A DNA stretch of 64,000 nt from Belliella kenyensis (GCF_022549675.1 NZ_JAKZGR010000014.1:1-64000), one strand, 5' to 3'; counted from the stretch's first letter, positions 8,646 through 18,850 are shown. Numbers and translations: made by a program. Notes: generated from the sequence alone by a model not told the origin.

Positions 8646-9986
8646 TTATTCAGTTGCATCGGTAGGTTTTGGCAAATACTTCAGTACTACGCGACTATCT
8701 TTCTTCAGGTATTCGTTAGCCACTCTTTTGATGTCGGATGCTGTCACCTTTCTGTACTTATCAAGCTGTGTATTTACATAGTCTGCACTTCCATAAAACA
8801 CATGACCTTGTGCCAGTGACTGAGCGATACTAGCTATAGATCCAAAACCATTTACAAGCTGATTCTCTTTGATATTGATCAATTTCTCAAGGTCTTTTTC
8901 TGCGATTCCATTTGATTTCACAGATTCCAAAACTTCATCAATTGAAGTATTCAAATCATCTACATCTACACCCATGTTTGCAATTGCCAAAACCAAAAAC
9001 ATTCCTCCATCCTCAAGATCATTTGGGAAAGCAACCGCCTGTACTGCCTTTTGCTGCTTGTCTACCAATTCTCTATACATCAATGAACTTTTACCAGAGA
9101 GCAAATAGGTACTCAACAAACTCAGCGCATAGGTATCTGGATGATTCTTCTTAGGCATCAAATATCCCTGAAAAACTGCAGGTAGTTGGATGTTATCATA
9201 TACTATATCCTCCTGCTGTGTGGAAAGCTTCGCTATTTCAATATTTGGCCTGTAGAAATCTCTTTTACCTGCTGGAATTTCAGAAAAATACTTCCGAATC
9301 ATGGACTCGGCATTTGCATAATCTATATCACCTGCTACGACTAATGTAGCATTGTTTGGAACATAATACATGTCATAGAAATCCATAAACTCATCAAGCT
9401 TTGCGTTATCCAAATGCTCAGCTGAGCCAATGATAGGCCAATTGTATGGGTGATTTGGGTATAATCTTACTGGAATCTCTCTTTGAAAAGAACCATAAGG
9501 TTGCTCATCCATCACCTGCTTCATTTCTTGCTTGATCACTTCTCTTTGAGTATCTACACCTGTTTGATCTACTTTGGCATGCAACATTCTCTCTGATTCT
9601 AGGTAAAGCGAAAGTTCTAATTTATTTGAAGGTAGAATTTCATAGTAAACAGTGTAGTCTTGATTTGTACCTGCATTCAAAGTACCACCCGCTGATTCTA
9701 CAATTTCAAAAAACTTCCCTCTAGGAATGTATTCAGAGCCTTCAAACATCAAATGTTCAAAGAAATGGGCAAAACCAGTTCTTTCTGGATTTTCATTTTT
9801 TGACCCAACATGGTACAATACTGTAGTAGCTACAATCGGGGTAGTTTTGTCTTGATGTAAAATGACATGTAGACCATTTTCTAATTTGAATTCTTTGAAT
9901 TCTATCTTGTTTTGGGCAAAAACTGAGCATGTCACCAGCACACCCAGCAAAATAGATAGGGTAATTTTCCTCATCATCTTATTCAT
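8646..9986 (-). CDS. M16 family zinc peptidase, catalytic subunit
   Basis: A 446-residue exported peptidase (signal peptide to about SVFAQ, residue 25). The catalytic inverted zinc motif HFFEH is present in GFAHFFEHLMFEGS (about residue 75), with the downstream glutamate region about 75 residues later (TQREVIKQEM). The RxxxxxY arm of the second lobe is less clear here and is supplied by the partner at 6579-8621. This matches the known beta/alpha division of labour in M16B peptidases. It is the first gene of the operon. No clean TAnnTTTG promoter box was found upstream. Confidence 0.92.
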   Translation of the reverse strand: MNKMMRKITLSILLGVLVTCSVFAQNKIEFKEFKLENGLHVILHQDKTTPIVATTVLYHVGSKNENPERTGFAHFFEHLMFEGSEYIPRGKFFEIVESAGGTLNAGTNQDYTVYYEILPSNKLELSLYLESERMLHAKVDQTGVDTQREVIKQEMKQVMDEQPYGSFQREIPVRLYPNHPYNWPIIGSAEHLDNAKLDEFMDFYDMYYVPNNATLVVAGDIDYANAESMIRKYFSEIPAGKRDFYRPNIEIAKLSTQQEDIVYDNIQLPAVFQGYLMPKKNHPDTYALSLLSTYLLSGKSSLMYRELVDKQQKAVQAVAFPNDLEDGGMFLVLAIANMGVDVDDLNTSIDEVLESVKSNGIAEKDLEKLINIKENQLVNGFGSIASIAQSLAQGHVFYGSADYVNTQLDKYRKVTASDIKRVANEYLKKDSRVVLKYLPKPTDATE

Positions 9987-10200
9987 TTAATTTTAACAAT
10001 ATTTTACGTTTCAAAAATTATGCAGTTTAAAACAGTACAGGCAAGATAATTAGGAATGTTAAATAAAACATGTATTTGACAACAATTTATCAATTTAACA
10101 CATTTTAAACTGTCTCTTTTATATCAAATATTAGAAAGGACAAGTGATCATATTCGGACGTTCGAAATGCAATTATGTCCCAAATCGGTCAATTTCTCAC

Positions 10201-10848
10201 CTACCCTCCCTTCGAATACACAAATTCAAAAACCTTATTTAAATCCTTTCTAATTGATTTTTGACCAATTGAATTGTTTTCCAAATGCGAAGTCTGAAGT
10301 GTCAAATCAGCCATGACTAACCTTTCCTCAAGGTCATATAATATATATCTCGTTATAAGCCAATAATTCAAATTATCTAAAGGACCAATGGGACCTACAT
10401 AGGGACTATTTTGAATAGTTTTATTATAACTCATTGTAGCACCGAGCTTACTTACTCTTAAATACCTTTTGGCAAGCACCTCAATTTCTAATAGGTATCT
10501 AACCCCCAATTCGTTAGAAAGTTTCTCTTTATTCCTAACAGTTGAAAAATCATGAATCCCCACAGACTTCAACTCCAGCTCATGAAAATCAGTATCCCAA
10601 ACTTCCCTGAATCCTTTTGTTTTCAACTCTTTAGGCAATGTCTCAAGATAAGTATTATAATCTTTTTGAGGAAAACCTGCTGGAATCGTCACTAGAATAA
10701 TTGCATCCCTATCCAAAGGCATTCTCATATCATTTATCCTAGCATCTACTACATATTGTTGTACAGGTTTTGCGCAACCTGTCAATAAAATACAACAAAT
10801 TGATATGGTAAATGGTCTGAAAAGTTTGGTTAATTTCATAAGCAACAT
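10201..10848 (-). CDS. Putative lipoprotein of unknown function
   Basis: A 215-residue protein with a lipoprotein signal (hydrophobic run ending ILLTGCAK, Cys near residue 25). The true start may be the Met at 10839 (MKLTKLFR), which gives a better signal peptide. The rest is soluble and of mixed charge, with no family I recognise. The stop of the upstream BtuF-like gene and this start share one base (TGATG), which implies translational coupling. A role linked to the binding protein is possible but unproven. Confidence 0.7.
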   Translation of the reverse strand: MLLMKLTKLFRPFTISICCILLTGCAKPVQQYVVDARINDMRMPLDRDAIILVTIPAGFPQKDYNTYLETLPKELKTKGFREVWDTDFHELELKSVGIHDFSTVRNKEKLSNELGVRYLLEIEVLAKRYLRVSKLGATMSYNKTIQNSPYVGPIGPLDNLNYWLITRYILYDLEERLVMADLTLQTSHLENNSIGQKSIRKDLNKVFEFVYSKGG

Positions 10849-11618
10849 CAGATTCCATGCAAAGACTTAAAATAAGTCATTGATTTCGATAATCTACTCC
10901 CATACCAAGAAAAAGGTTCGCCATTTACCAAAATAATTTTAGTTTTCTGTAATTTACTTTCAAAAAAGGCAATGTGCTTTTCTTTGAAAGGAAAAGGCTC
11001 TGAGCTCAATAAAAGAAACTTAGGATTTAAAGATTGAATTGTTTCTAAGCTTACTACAGGATATCTTTCAAAATTGACAAGATTTTCAAAACCAGCAAAA
11101 TCAAGCATTTGATCAATAAATGTATTGGATCCAGCACACATTATGGGATCATTCCAGATAAGGTATACCGCTGAACCCAATTTTGGCAATGATGAATCAA
11201 ATTGACCTATGACTGAGTTGACGATATCCATTGCCTTGTCAGATGTCGAAGTAATTTTTCCAATTGCTCTAATCATCTCACATGCATCTGAAAGTTTAAA
11301 GATATCACTCATCCAGACTGGATATTTTTCCATTAACATCTCTATGCCTTCTTGATAATTTTCCTCTTTGTTACCTATGATCAAATCAGGCTTCAGCGCA
11401 TCTATTTTATCAATATGAAAGTTCTTTGTACCTCCTATGATTTGTTTTTCGTTTTTAAAACCCCTTGGATGTATGCAAAACTTTGTAAGACCAACAATCC
11501 GATCACCTAGCCCCAAATCAACCAATAGCTCAGTCTGCGAAGGTACTAGCGAAATGATTCTTTGGGGATAAGAATTTATATTTACTACTCTTTGGAGCTG
11601 ATCGATATAAGCTGGCAT
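10848..11618 (-). CDS. BtuF-like helical-backbone metal/cobalamin-binding protein
   Basis: A 256-residue member of the class III periplasmic-binding-protein superfamily (BtuF/FhuD-type fold). Recognisable blocks are RIISLVPSQTELLVDLGLGD (about 19-38), GGTKNFHIDKIDALKPDLII (about 62-81) and the long linking helix about 120-145. It has no signal peptide or lipobox, unlike a transport-competent BtuF, and no permease or ATPase lies beside it. Cobalamin or another chelate ligand is inference from the family. It is coupled to the lipoprotein gene at 10201-10848. Confidence 0.8.
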   Translation of the reverse strand: MPAYIDQLQRVVNINSYPQRIISLVPSQTELLVDLGLGDRIVGLTKFCIHPRGFKNEKQIIGGTKNFHIDKIDALKPDLIIGNKEENYQEGIEMLMEKYPVWMSDIFKLSDACEMIRAIGKITSTSDKAMDIVNSVIGQFDSSLPKLGSAVYLIWNDPIMCAGSNTFIDQMLDFAGFENLVNFERYPVVSLETIQSLNPKFLLLSSEPFPFKEKHIAFFESKLQKTKIILVNGEPFSWYGSRLSKSMTYFKSLHGI

Positions 11619-11868
11619 TTTCTTGAAATTTAAAGCAAGAGATAATTTTGGAAAATAAAATCACTCAAAATTTAACCAAAAGAATTATTGAATATCCTTC
11701 TCTTCAGAAAAAAAATTATCATTGTTCTTTAAATATTTTTTCTCGAACTTTAAATGCATTTCTAAAGATTTTAAAATAAACACATTTCCATTCAACCAAG
11801 ATTTGAAAACTTGTTAACCAACTTTTATCCTCAATTTTATAATTATCAATCATTTAACTTTATTAATT

Positions 11869-13431
11869 ATGGGACTTTTAAATTTAAACAAAAAGAAAAC
11901 TTGCTTTGCTTATGTAATGCTGGTATTATCCTGCATCTCTTATTCATGTAATAGCTTTTTAGATGACAGCTATGCAGAATTAGAAGAGGCTAATATTCTG
12001 GAAGAAAAATTATTAACGCAGGGGCAATTGATTGACATCACAGATTATTCCAACTTAAGGGTGGGGGACTTTACAGGACATTATATATTACTTTCTAAAT
12101 CTCCAAATTTATCTAAAAATATCACTCAGGAAATTGCAAAAGCGGGAGGTGAAATAATAAGCTCTTATCCTCAAATAGGTGTAGTTATAGCCAAAGCAAT
12201 CAACGTAGATTTTGTCCAAAATGTCAAAAAACTAAATTCAGTAGAATCAATAACTGCGGACTACATCGTCCAATATACTAGTGAACCAGACCAATTAAAA
12301 TTCACTGAAATGAATGATAATTTTTCTGAACCTTCCTCAAATTTAATTCCTTTTGATTACAAATCTGCATTTTTCGATGGGTTTCAATGGGCGCCGAAAG
12401 CTATTAATGCAGATAAAGCATGGGAAGCCGGAATAACAGGAAATGGAGTTAGAGTTGCAGTAATTGACGGAGGTTTTCATAGCACTCATATTGATTTAAG
12501 TCCTAATTTGGATCTTTCATTCTCAAGATCAACCGTCCCTGGTTTTAATTTCAATCAAGATGTTGGTACTTTTTGGCATGGGACACATGTTGCAGGCATT
12601 ATTGCTTCCTCTGGTTTAGGTGCAGTTGGAATAGCGCCAAGGGCTAAAATCATAGGGATTAAATCACTCCATAATGGAACAGGAGCATTTTCGTGGATTC
12701 TAGAAGGTCTACTATATGCAGCCACGCCAATAGAAGCTGGAGGTGCTGGTGCAGACATTATTAATATGAGTTTGGGAGCAACCATAGATTACAGAAGTCC
12801 ATGGGGAGATAAGGACTTTAGAGATGCATTTAGAGAATTACAAAAAATTTATGACAGAGCTACTAGATATGCGTGGCAAAATGGTGTAACCGTGATTGTC
12901 TCTGCTGGAAATGGAGGCAACAACTATGATGTTTCAAAGGAGTTGTTTCAATTACCAGCTCAAAGTCAACATGCACTTTCAATTAGCTCGACTGGGCCTA
13001 CAGGTTGGGGTTTTGGAGCGAGTAATTTCTTCCAACCTGCCTATTATACCGATCATGGGAAATCTTTGGTGGATTTTGCCGCACCGGGTGGCACTGTAGG
13101 GTTAGCTTTGGTAGATGGTAATTTCAATCCTTGTACAATTTTAGGCACGTATACTTCTTCGACAAATACTTGTGCCGTTTTTGATCAAGTTTTTAGTACA
13201 ATAAGAGGCACTAGTAATGGAAGCTTCGGATGGTCGCAGGGTACTTCTATGGCTGCTCCTGCGGTAGCAGGAGTAGTAGCTTTAATGATGGAAGCTGAAA
13301 GCAATAGAATTTCTCCTTCTCAAGTAAGGGCTAAACTTAGACAAAGTTCCGAAGACCTAGGAGCTCCTGGAAATGATGCATTTTATGGTCATGGATTTGT
13401 AAATGCAGCCAAAGCCATCGGAATCAATTAG
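11869..13431 (+). CDS. Subtilisin-like serine protease (S8), lipoprotein
   Basis: A 520-residue secreted protease. The signal ends in a lipobox-like SYSCNS (Cys near residue 27), so it is probably lipid-anchored. Residues about 60-140 look like an I9-type inhibitory prodomain. The catalytic triad is complete: Asp in VAVIDGGFHSTHI, His in HGTHVAGIIASSG and Ser in GTSMAAPAVAGV near the C-terminus. There is no T9SS sorting tail. A strong terminator follows at 13461-13504. It probably serves extracellular protein degradation; the substrate is unknown. Confidence 0.93.
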   Translation: MGLLNLNKKKTCFAYVMLVLSCISYSCNSFLDDSYAELEEANILEEKLLTQGQLIDITDYSNLRVGDFTGHYILLSKSPNLSKNITQEIAKAGGEIISSYPQIGVVIAKAINVDFVQNVKKLNSVESITADYIVQYTSEPDQLKFTEMNDNFSEPSSNLIPFDYKSAFFDGFQWAPKAINADKAWEAGITGNGVRVAVIDGGFHSTHIDLSPNLDLSFSRSTVPGFNFNQDVGTFWHGTHVAGIIASSGLGAVGIAPRAKIIGIKSLHNGTGAFSWILEGLLYAATPIEAGGAGADIINMSLGATIDYRSPWGDKDFRDAFRELQKIYDRATRYAWQNGVTVIVSAGNGGNNYDVSKELFQLPAQSQHALSISSTGPTGWGFGASNFFQPAYYTDHGKSLVDFAAPGGTVGLALVDGNFNPCTILGTYTSSTNTCAVFDQVFSTIRGTSNGSFGWSQGTSMAAPAVAGVVALMMEAESNRISPSQVRAKLRQSSEDLGAPGNDAFYGHGFVNAAKAIGIN

Positions 13432-13460
13432 ATATCCCTGTTAAAATCTAAGGAAATGTT

Positions 13461-13504
13461 AAAGACTATTTTGAATATTTATCTATTCAAAATAGTCTTT
13501 TTTT
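13461..13504 (+). terminator. Rho-independent terminator of the S8 protease gene
   Basis: A perfect 17-bp stem (aaagactattttgaata / tattcaaaatagtcttt) with a 6-nt loop, followed directly by TTTT. It lies 30 bp after the stop codon. Confidence 0.93.
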
Positions 13505-13596
13505 GTTAAATATCCAATGAACACCTTAAATCCACTTAATGCAATTTTACCTAATTAGCTAATTTTAATTCCATTGGTAAATATATTATTCAATAA

Positions 13597-13750
13597 TATG
13601 GATATACGGAACTTTGCCAATAACATTACAAAATTCCGGATTATCTAACTTCCGATATAAATTGATATTGGATATTTATGGATATTGACCATTTACAACC
13701 TGTTGAGCCAATGAATTCAAGTTACTGGCAAAAAAGCGTATAATCAGATA
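13597..13750. repeat. MITE-like intergenic repeat, copy 1 (154 bp)
   Basis: This 154-bp stretch recurs at 47700-47871 with about seven substitutions, plus an 18-bp tandem duplication in the other copy. The ends form an imperfect inverted repeat: tatacg...tttgccaataac at the left and the complement of gttactggcaaa...cgtata at the right, with 11 of 12 bases pairing in the inner part. It codes for nothing. Flanking tcaataat / tcgataat may be an imperfect 8-bp target duplication. The rest of the gene-free stretch 13432-13834 holds only the protease terminator and A/T-rich DNA. Identification as a MITE is inference. Confidence 0.7.
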
Positions 13751-13834
13751 TCGATAATAGTGATTTTTAAAAATCAAGACTAGAATTGTTAATTTTTAAC
13801 TAAACGAAGCTAATTTACTTATATTTAAAAGTCT

Positions 13835-14905
13835 TCACACTACATACCTAAAATCAAAATTTGGATCAAAGTCTTCTAAAAATCCTTTGATCAAATTAAT
13901 GACTTGTTGGATATCATCCTTACTAGCAGTCTCAACAGTAGTATGCATATATTTGAGTGGAAGAGAAATCAATGCAGAGGGGACTCCTTCATTTGAATAA
14001 GCAAAAGCATCAGTATCAGTACCTGTCACCCTTGATGCAGCAGCTCTTTGAAAATCAATTTTTCGCTTTTGGGCAGACTGTATGATTAAGTCTAGCAATT
14101 TTTTATGAACAGAGGCACCATAAGTCAATACGGGTCCTTTTCCAGCAACTTGCTCCCCTGAAGTGATCTTATTATATAAAGGTGCAGTAGTATCATGGCA
14201 AACATCAGTGATGATAGCAATCTGAGGCTTGATCCTAGCAGCTATCATGCTCGCACCTCGAAGTCCTATTTCCTCTTGTACCGCATTCACAATATATAAC
14301 CCAAATGGTAATTTCACTTTCGATTCATACAACAGCCTAGCTACCTCAGCGATCATGTAACCACCTACTCTATTGTCGAGTGCTCTTCCACTATAAAATT
14401 TATCATTTAATTCTGTCAGTTCATCTTGAAAAGTAATCACACACCCTACATGTATTCCCATTTCAGATACTTCATCCTTGGTACGAGCCCCAACATCAAT
14501 AAAAATATTATCTAAGGTTGGCGCATCATCTTTCCCATCTTTCCTGACATGAATTGCAGGCCATCCAAAAACTCCAGGAATCACCTTATTTTCTGTATGG
14601 ATATTCACCCGCATTGAAGGTGCTATCATATGATCTGACCCCCCATTCTTTCTGACATAAATATATCCTTCTGGGGTGATGTAATGTACAAACCAACTGA
14701 TCTCATCAGCATGTGCTTCAATCACTACTCTGAACTCCGCATTAGGATTGATCACTCCTACGGCCGTACCATAATTATCTGTAAAATAATCATCTACATA
14801 AGGCTTGATATAATCCAGCCAAACTTGCTGACCTGATGCTTCAAAGCCTGTCGGGCTAGCTGTGTTCAGGTATTTGTATATAAATTTTTCTGATTGAGAC
14901 ATCAT
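13835..14905 (-). CDS. M42 family metallopeptidase (glutamyl aminopeptidase/endoglucanase-like)
   Basis: A cytosolic di-metal aminopeptidase of about 356 residues. It shows EAHADEISWFVHY (first metal His and Asp), GRALDNRVGGYM (bridging Asp), NAVQEEIGLRGA (catalytic Glu pair), ITDVCHD and the closing PLKYMHTTVE (last His ligand), all in family order. The ATG at 14905 is chosen because the extra N-terminal residues from 14950 have no counterpart in the family; the next ATG at 14902 is also possible. It lies downstream of the carboxylase gene with a 125-bp gap, so co-transcription is uncertain. Confidence 0.92.
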   Translation of the reverse strand: MMSQSEKFIYKYLNTASPTGFEASGQQVWLDYIKPYVDDYFTDNYGTAVGVINPNAEFRVVIEAHADEISWFVHYITPEGYIYVRKNGGSDHMIAPSMRVNIHTENKVIPGVFGWPAIHVRKDGKDDAPTLDNIFIDVGARTKDEVSEMGIHVGCVITFQDELTELNDKFYSGRALDNRVGGYMIAEVARLLYESKVKLPFGLYIVNAVQEEIGLRGASMIAARIKPQIAIITDVCHDTTAPLYNKITSGEQVAGKGPVLTYGASVHKKLLDLIIQSAQKRKIDFQRAAASRVTGTDTDAFAYSNEGVPSALISLPLKYMHTTVETASKDDIQQVINLIKGFLEDFDPNFDFRYVV

Positions 14906-15030
14906 TTCAATTTTTTGTATGATTAATCGACTGTCTATTGTCAATAGCAAACAACTATGAATTCAAAAACAGTTTCAAGCTTTATCTGAACCTGTGTTGC
15001 ATCTGCTGTTTTCCGACTGTAGTTTGTTGA

Positions 15031-16614
15031 CTATAGAGGAATATTGCCATGTTTTTTTCTCGGCAATTTATCTACTTTGTTCTCTAACATTTTGAAGCCT
15101 CTGATTAGTTTTTCGCGAGTTTCGGAAGGAATGATTACCTCATCTATAAATCCTCTATGAGCAGCTCTATATGGATTAGCGAATTTGGCAGTATAATCAT
15201 CAATTTTCTCCTGTAACTTAGCCTCCGGATCTTCTGATTCTGCAATTTCCCTTTTGAAAATAATCTCTGCTGCTCCTTTAGCTCCCATAACTGCTATCTC
15301 TGCTGTAGGCCAAGCAAAATTCAAGTCAGCACCAATGTGCTTAGAGTTCATCACATCATAAGCTCCCCCATACGCTTTTCTGGTAATCACAGTCACTCGC
15401 GGTACCGTTGCTTCCGAAAAAGCATAAAGTAATTTTGCTCCATTAGTAATTATCCCATTCCATTCTTGATCTGTTCCTGGCAAAAAACCTGGCACATCAA
15501 CTAAAACAAGCAAAGGCACATTGAAAGAATCGCAAAACCTCACAAATCGAGCAGCCTTGGTTGATGCATTGTTATCTAACACCCCTGCCATCGATTGTGG
15601 TTGATTGCCTACGATTCCAATACTTCTTCCAGCCAATCTAGCAAACCCTACAACTATATTGTCAGCATATTCCTTGTGAACTTCTAAAAAAGACTCTTCA
15701 TCCACGATACCATGGACCACACTTCTGATATCATAGGGGTGATTTGGGTTTTCAGGAATAAGTTCATCTAAGACTTTTCTTGACTCATCCTCTTTCAACT
15801 CATAAGGATAGACAGGAGCTTCATCTTCACAATTTTGAGGAATGTAACTAAGCAAAGATTTGAGATGATTGATACAATCAAGCTCATTTGCACATGAAAA
15901 ATGAGTCACACCACTCTTAGTACTATGTGTGCTAGCACCTCCGAGCTCCTCAGCAGTCACTGTCTCTTGTGTCACAGTCTTCACGACATTGGGTCCTGTC
16001 ACAAACATATATGAGGTATTCTCAACCATCAAAATAAAATCCGTGATTGCGGGTGAATAGACTGCACCTCCAGCGCAAGGCCCCATAATAGCTGATAGTT
16101 GAGGTATGACTCCAGAGGCTAGTGTATTCCTATAGAAAATATCCGCATATCCACCCAAAGAAACCACACCTTCTTGTATTCTTGCACCACCAGAATCATT
16201 AAGACCAATCACAGGTGCTCCATTTTTCATGGCCATATCCATTATTTTACAGATTTTTTCTGCATGAGTCTCAGAAAGTGATCCACCAAAGACAGTGAAA
16301 TCCTGGGAATAAACATAAGTGAGACGTCCATTAATCTCTCCATAACCTGTCACTACCCCATCACCTAGATAATGTTCTTTATCCAAACCAAAGTCCTTGG
16401 CCCTATGCATGACAAACTTATCAATCTCTTGAAATGTCCCTTCATCCATCAGAAGATAAATTCTTTCTCTAGCTGTCAGCTTACCTTTTTTATGTTGGGA
16501 TGAAATTCTATCTATACCTCCACCTTCGAGCGCCTCCTGATTTTTCCTTTTTAAAAGTTCAATTTTCTCTTTGATACTTGGAAGGGTATATACTCCTACA
16601 GTTTTATTTTCCAT
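15031..16614 (-). CDS. Acyl-CoA (propionyl-CoA) carboxylase beta subunit
   Basis: The carboxyltransferase subunit of a biotin-dependent acyl-CoA carboxylase, which moves the carboxyl group from carboxybiotin to propionyl-CoA or a similar acyl-CoA. The 527-residue length fits PccB/MmdA. Blocks seen are [43 protein letters not shown] (oxyanion site), [13 protein letters not shown] and [11 protein letters not shown]. The biotin carboxylase and biotin carrier genes are not nearby, so the exact substrate cannot be fixed. A good promoter lies at 16646-16675. Confidence 0.93.
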   Translation of the reverse strand: MENKTVGVYTLPSIKEKIELLKRKNQEALEGGGIDRISSQHKKGKLTARERIYLLMDEGTFQEIDKFVMHRAKDFGLDKEHYLGDGVVTGYGEINGRLTYVYSQDFTVFGGSLSETHAEKICKIMDMAMKNGAPVIGLNDSGGARIQEGVVSLGGYADIFYRNTLASGVIPQLSAIMGPCAGGAVYSPAITDFILMVENTSYMFVTGPNVVKTVTQETVTAEELGGASTHSTKSGVTHFSCANELDCINHLKSLLSYIPQNCEDEAPVYPYELKEDESRKVLDELIPENPNHPYDIRSVVHGIVDEESFLEVHKEYADNIVVGFARLAGRSIGIVGNQPQSMAGVLDNNASTKAARFVRFCDSFNVPLLVLVDVPGFLPGTDQEWNGIITNGAKLLYAFSEATVPRVTVITRKAYGGAYDVMNSKHIGADLNFAWPTAEIAVMGAKGAAEIIFKREIAESEDPEAKLQEKIDDYTAKFANPYRAAHRGFIDEVIIPSETREKLIRGFKMLENKVDKLPRKKHGNIPL

Positions 16615-16645
16615 AAATTTTATCCTAAAGTTAATTTGGCTTCTT

Positions 16646-16675
16646 CAAATATACATCCTGCAAGTAAAGTGCAAA
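16646..16675 (-). promoter_or_regulatory. Promoter of the acyl-CoA carboxylase beta gene
   Basis: On the minus strand TTTG (16675-16672), 18 nt, then TATATTTG (16653-16646). This matches the Bacteroidota -33/-7 consensus with spacing one short of 19. It lies about 30 bp upstream of the start codon at 16614. Confidence 0.65.
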
Positions 16676-16799
16676 AGTTTTTTATCATATATAGAAAGAT
16701 TATAAAGGACTTAAAGAATTGATAATATACTTGGTAGAAAGTGTCTGGCATGATTTTAAATAAATCCTCTATATTCGCACAACTTTAACGGAGGCGCTT

Positions 16800-17756
16800 A
16801 TGACTAATAGGAAAGCTGCTATCATTGACATGGGCACCAATACATTTCATTTGTTATTGGTTGAGTTGAATGCAGAGAACTTTAAGACTATATACAAGGA
16901 AAAAATACCTGTAAAAATCGGACAAGGTGGTATAAGTAATAATATCATTACAAATGCTGCAAGTAAACGAGCATTTCACACACTGGGTCATTTCAAAAAC
17001 CTGATAGATGGAGAAGGTATTACCGATATTTTTGCCTTTGCCACTAGCGCAGTAAGAAATGCTGAAAATGGATTAGTTTTCGTCTCTGAAATCAAGATAA
17101 AGTTTGATATAGACGTTCATGTCATTGACGGTGATGAAGAAGCACAGCTGATCTATGAGGGAATTAGGTTCAGTGGGGCATTAGATGACTCTACTCACTT
17201 GATGATGGATATCGGTGGAGGATCTGTAGAATTTATCATTGGAAATCACAAAGAAGCATTTTGGAAACAAAGCTTTGAAATTGGAGGACAAAGACTTTTG
17301 GATCTATTTCATTATCATGACCCTATTTTAGATTCAGAGGTGGTTAACTTAAATAGCTTTTTGGCAGATAAACTACAACCTCTGATCAATGCTATCGAGC
17401 TTTATCGTCCAGGAAAAATAGTAGGAGCCTCTGGTACATTTGACACGCTTAGCGATATGTATTACGAAAGTATTCATGGCAAAAAGAGAGTCCAAGAACT
17501 AGCCTTTCAATTACCCCGATTGGGTTTTGAATCTCTTGCGAGTCAACTTGTCTCACTAGACAAATCTGCAAGACTACAAATTCCAGGCATGATTCCAATG
17601 AGAGTAGATATGATCGTAGTAGCAACATGTCTCATTACTTACATTTTACAATATGTTTCGGGAGATTACTTGATTTGCTCGAGTTATGCTCTCAAAGAAG
17701 GGGCTATCTCTAGGTTGGTGAAAGCTGATTCTTTGACAAGTGCGATTACAAATTAA
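16800..17756 (+). CDS. ppx: Ppx/GppA family exopolyphosphatase
   Basis: A 318-residue ASKHA phosphatase of the short Ppx/GppA type, which hydrolyses polyphosphate ends or pppGpp. Motifs are IDMGTNTFHLLL (phosphate 1 loop, residues 10-21), FATSAVRNAENG, the catalytic-Glu region DGDEEAQLIYEG and MDIGGGSVEFIIG (phosphate 2). The long C-terminal HD-like domain of full GppA is missing, as in many Bacteroidota. A -7-like TATATTCG lies just upstream with no clear -33 box. The next gene begins 14 bp after its stop. Confidence 0.9.
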   Translation: MTNRKAAIIDMGTNTFHLLLVELNAENFKTIYKEKIPVKIGQGGISNNIITNAASKRAFHTLGHFKNLIDGEGITDIFAFATSAVRNAENGLVFVSEIKIKFDIDVHVIDGDEEAQLIYEGIRFSGALDDSTHLMMDIGGGSVEFIIGNHKEAFWKQSFEIGGQRLLDLFHYHDPILDSEVVNLNSFLADKLQPLINAIELYRPGKIVGASGTFDTLSDMYYESIHGKKRVQELAFQLPRLGFESLASQLVSLDKSARLQIPGMIPMRVDMIVVATCLITYILQYVSGDYLICSSYALKEGAISRLVKADSLTSAITN

Positions 17757-17770
17757 CTTAAGAACAAAAC

Positions 17771-18850
17771 ATGAACACCTATAACTACGAAGCTTTATAT
17801 AAATTCACTAAAAGCCTACTTTTAAAAATTGGATGCCCAGAGGCTGATGCAGATACAGCTTCGAAAGTATTGCTATCAGCTGATCTAAGGGGAGTAGACT
17901 CCCATGGCGTAGCGAGATTATCTGGCTACATAAGACTTTGGGAAAAAGGCCGAATCAATCCTACACCAAATCTAAAAATCACCTATGAAACCCCAAGCAC
18001 TGCTGTGGTAGATGGTGATGCAGGCTTGGGCTTGATAGTGGCACCCTTTGCAATGCAAGTAGCCATCGAAAAAGCGAAAAATGTAGGCACAGGTTGGGTA
18101 AGTGTAAAAAACTCCAATCATTACGGAATCGCTGGTTACCACTCCATGATGGCTTTAGAGCATGATATGATTGGAATATCTTTAACCAATGCAAGCCCTT
18201 TGGTAAGCCCAACGTTTTCTAAAGAAAGAATGCTAGGAACTAATCCAATTTCTGTAGCAATTCCTGCTGACGAACAGCCTCCTTTTGTGGCAGATATGGC
18301 TACGACTACAGCTGCAAATGGAAAGCTTGAAATTCTTCAGCGAAAAGATCTAGATGCTCCACTTGGCTGGGTCCAAGATGCTCATGGCACCCCTACTACA
18401 GATGCAAATGGTGTAAAAAAAGGTGGCGCATTGCTTCCTCTTGGAGGTGATCGAGAGCATGGGTCGCACAAAGGCTACATTTTAGGTTCGATAGTAGATA
18501 TACTTTCAGCAGTCTTATCTGGTGCCAATTATGGTCCTTGGGCTCCACCTTTTGTTGCATTCTTAGAGCCTGACCCCAATCCAGTCGGTGAAGGCCTAGG
18601 TCACTTTTTTGGGGCCATGAGAGTAGATGCCTTTAGACCAGCTGAAGAATTTAAGGCTCATATGGACAACTGGATTGCCAGGTTTAGGAAAGCAGCACCA
18701 GCTCCTGGTTTTGACAAAGTATTGATCCCCGGCGATCCTGAAAGGGAACTTGAGGCTGAAAGAAAGGTATCAGGCATTCCATTGATCAAAGCTGTGGAAG
18801 ATGATTTAATGGAATTAGGTGAAAAGTTTGGAATAAAACTCGACAATTGA
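17771..18850 (+). CDS. Ldh family NAD(P)-dependent malate/lactate-type dehydrogenase
   Basis: A 359-residue member of the type-2 malate/L-lactate dehydrogenase family (YlbC/ComC/DlgD group), not related to classical Rossmann LDH. Conserved blocks are DLRGVDSHGVARLSGYIRLW (about 38-57, with the catalytic-region His), VKNSNHYGIAGYH (about 113-125) and GTNPISVAIP. The substrate (malate, lactate, ureidoglycolate or sulfolactate) cannot be told from sequence alone. The 14-bp gap to ppx suggests co-transcription. Confidence 0.9.
   Translation: MNTYNYEALYKFTKSLLLKIGCPEADADTASKVLLSADLRGVDSHGVARLSGYIRLWEKGRINPTPNLKITYETPSTAVVDGDAGLGLIVAPFAMQVAIEKAKNVGTGWVSVKNSNHYGIAGYHSMMALEHDMIGISLTNASPLVSPTFSKERMLGTNPISVAIPADEQPPFVADMATTTAANGKLEILQRKDLDAPLGWVQDAHGTPTTDANGVKKGGALLPLGGDREHGSHKGYILGSIVDILSAVLSGANYGPWAPPFVAFLEPDPNPVGEGLGHFFGAMRVDAFRPAEEFKAHMDNWIARFRKAAPAPGFDKVLIPGDPERELEAERKVSGIPLIKAVEDDLMELGEKFGIKLDN

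Noticed and set aside
10848-11618. Cobalamin riboswitch upstream of the BtuF-like gene
   Set aside because: The 250 bp upstream are A/T-rich without a B12-box-like core; nothing supports a riboswitch.
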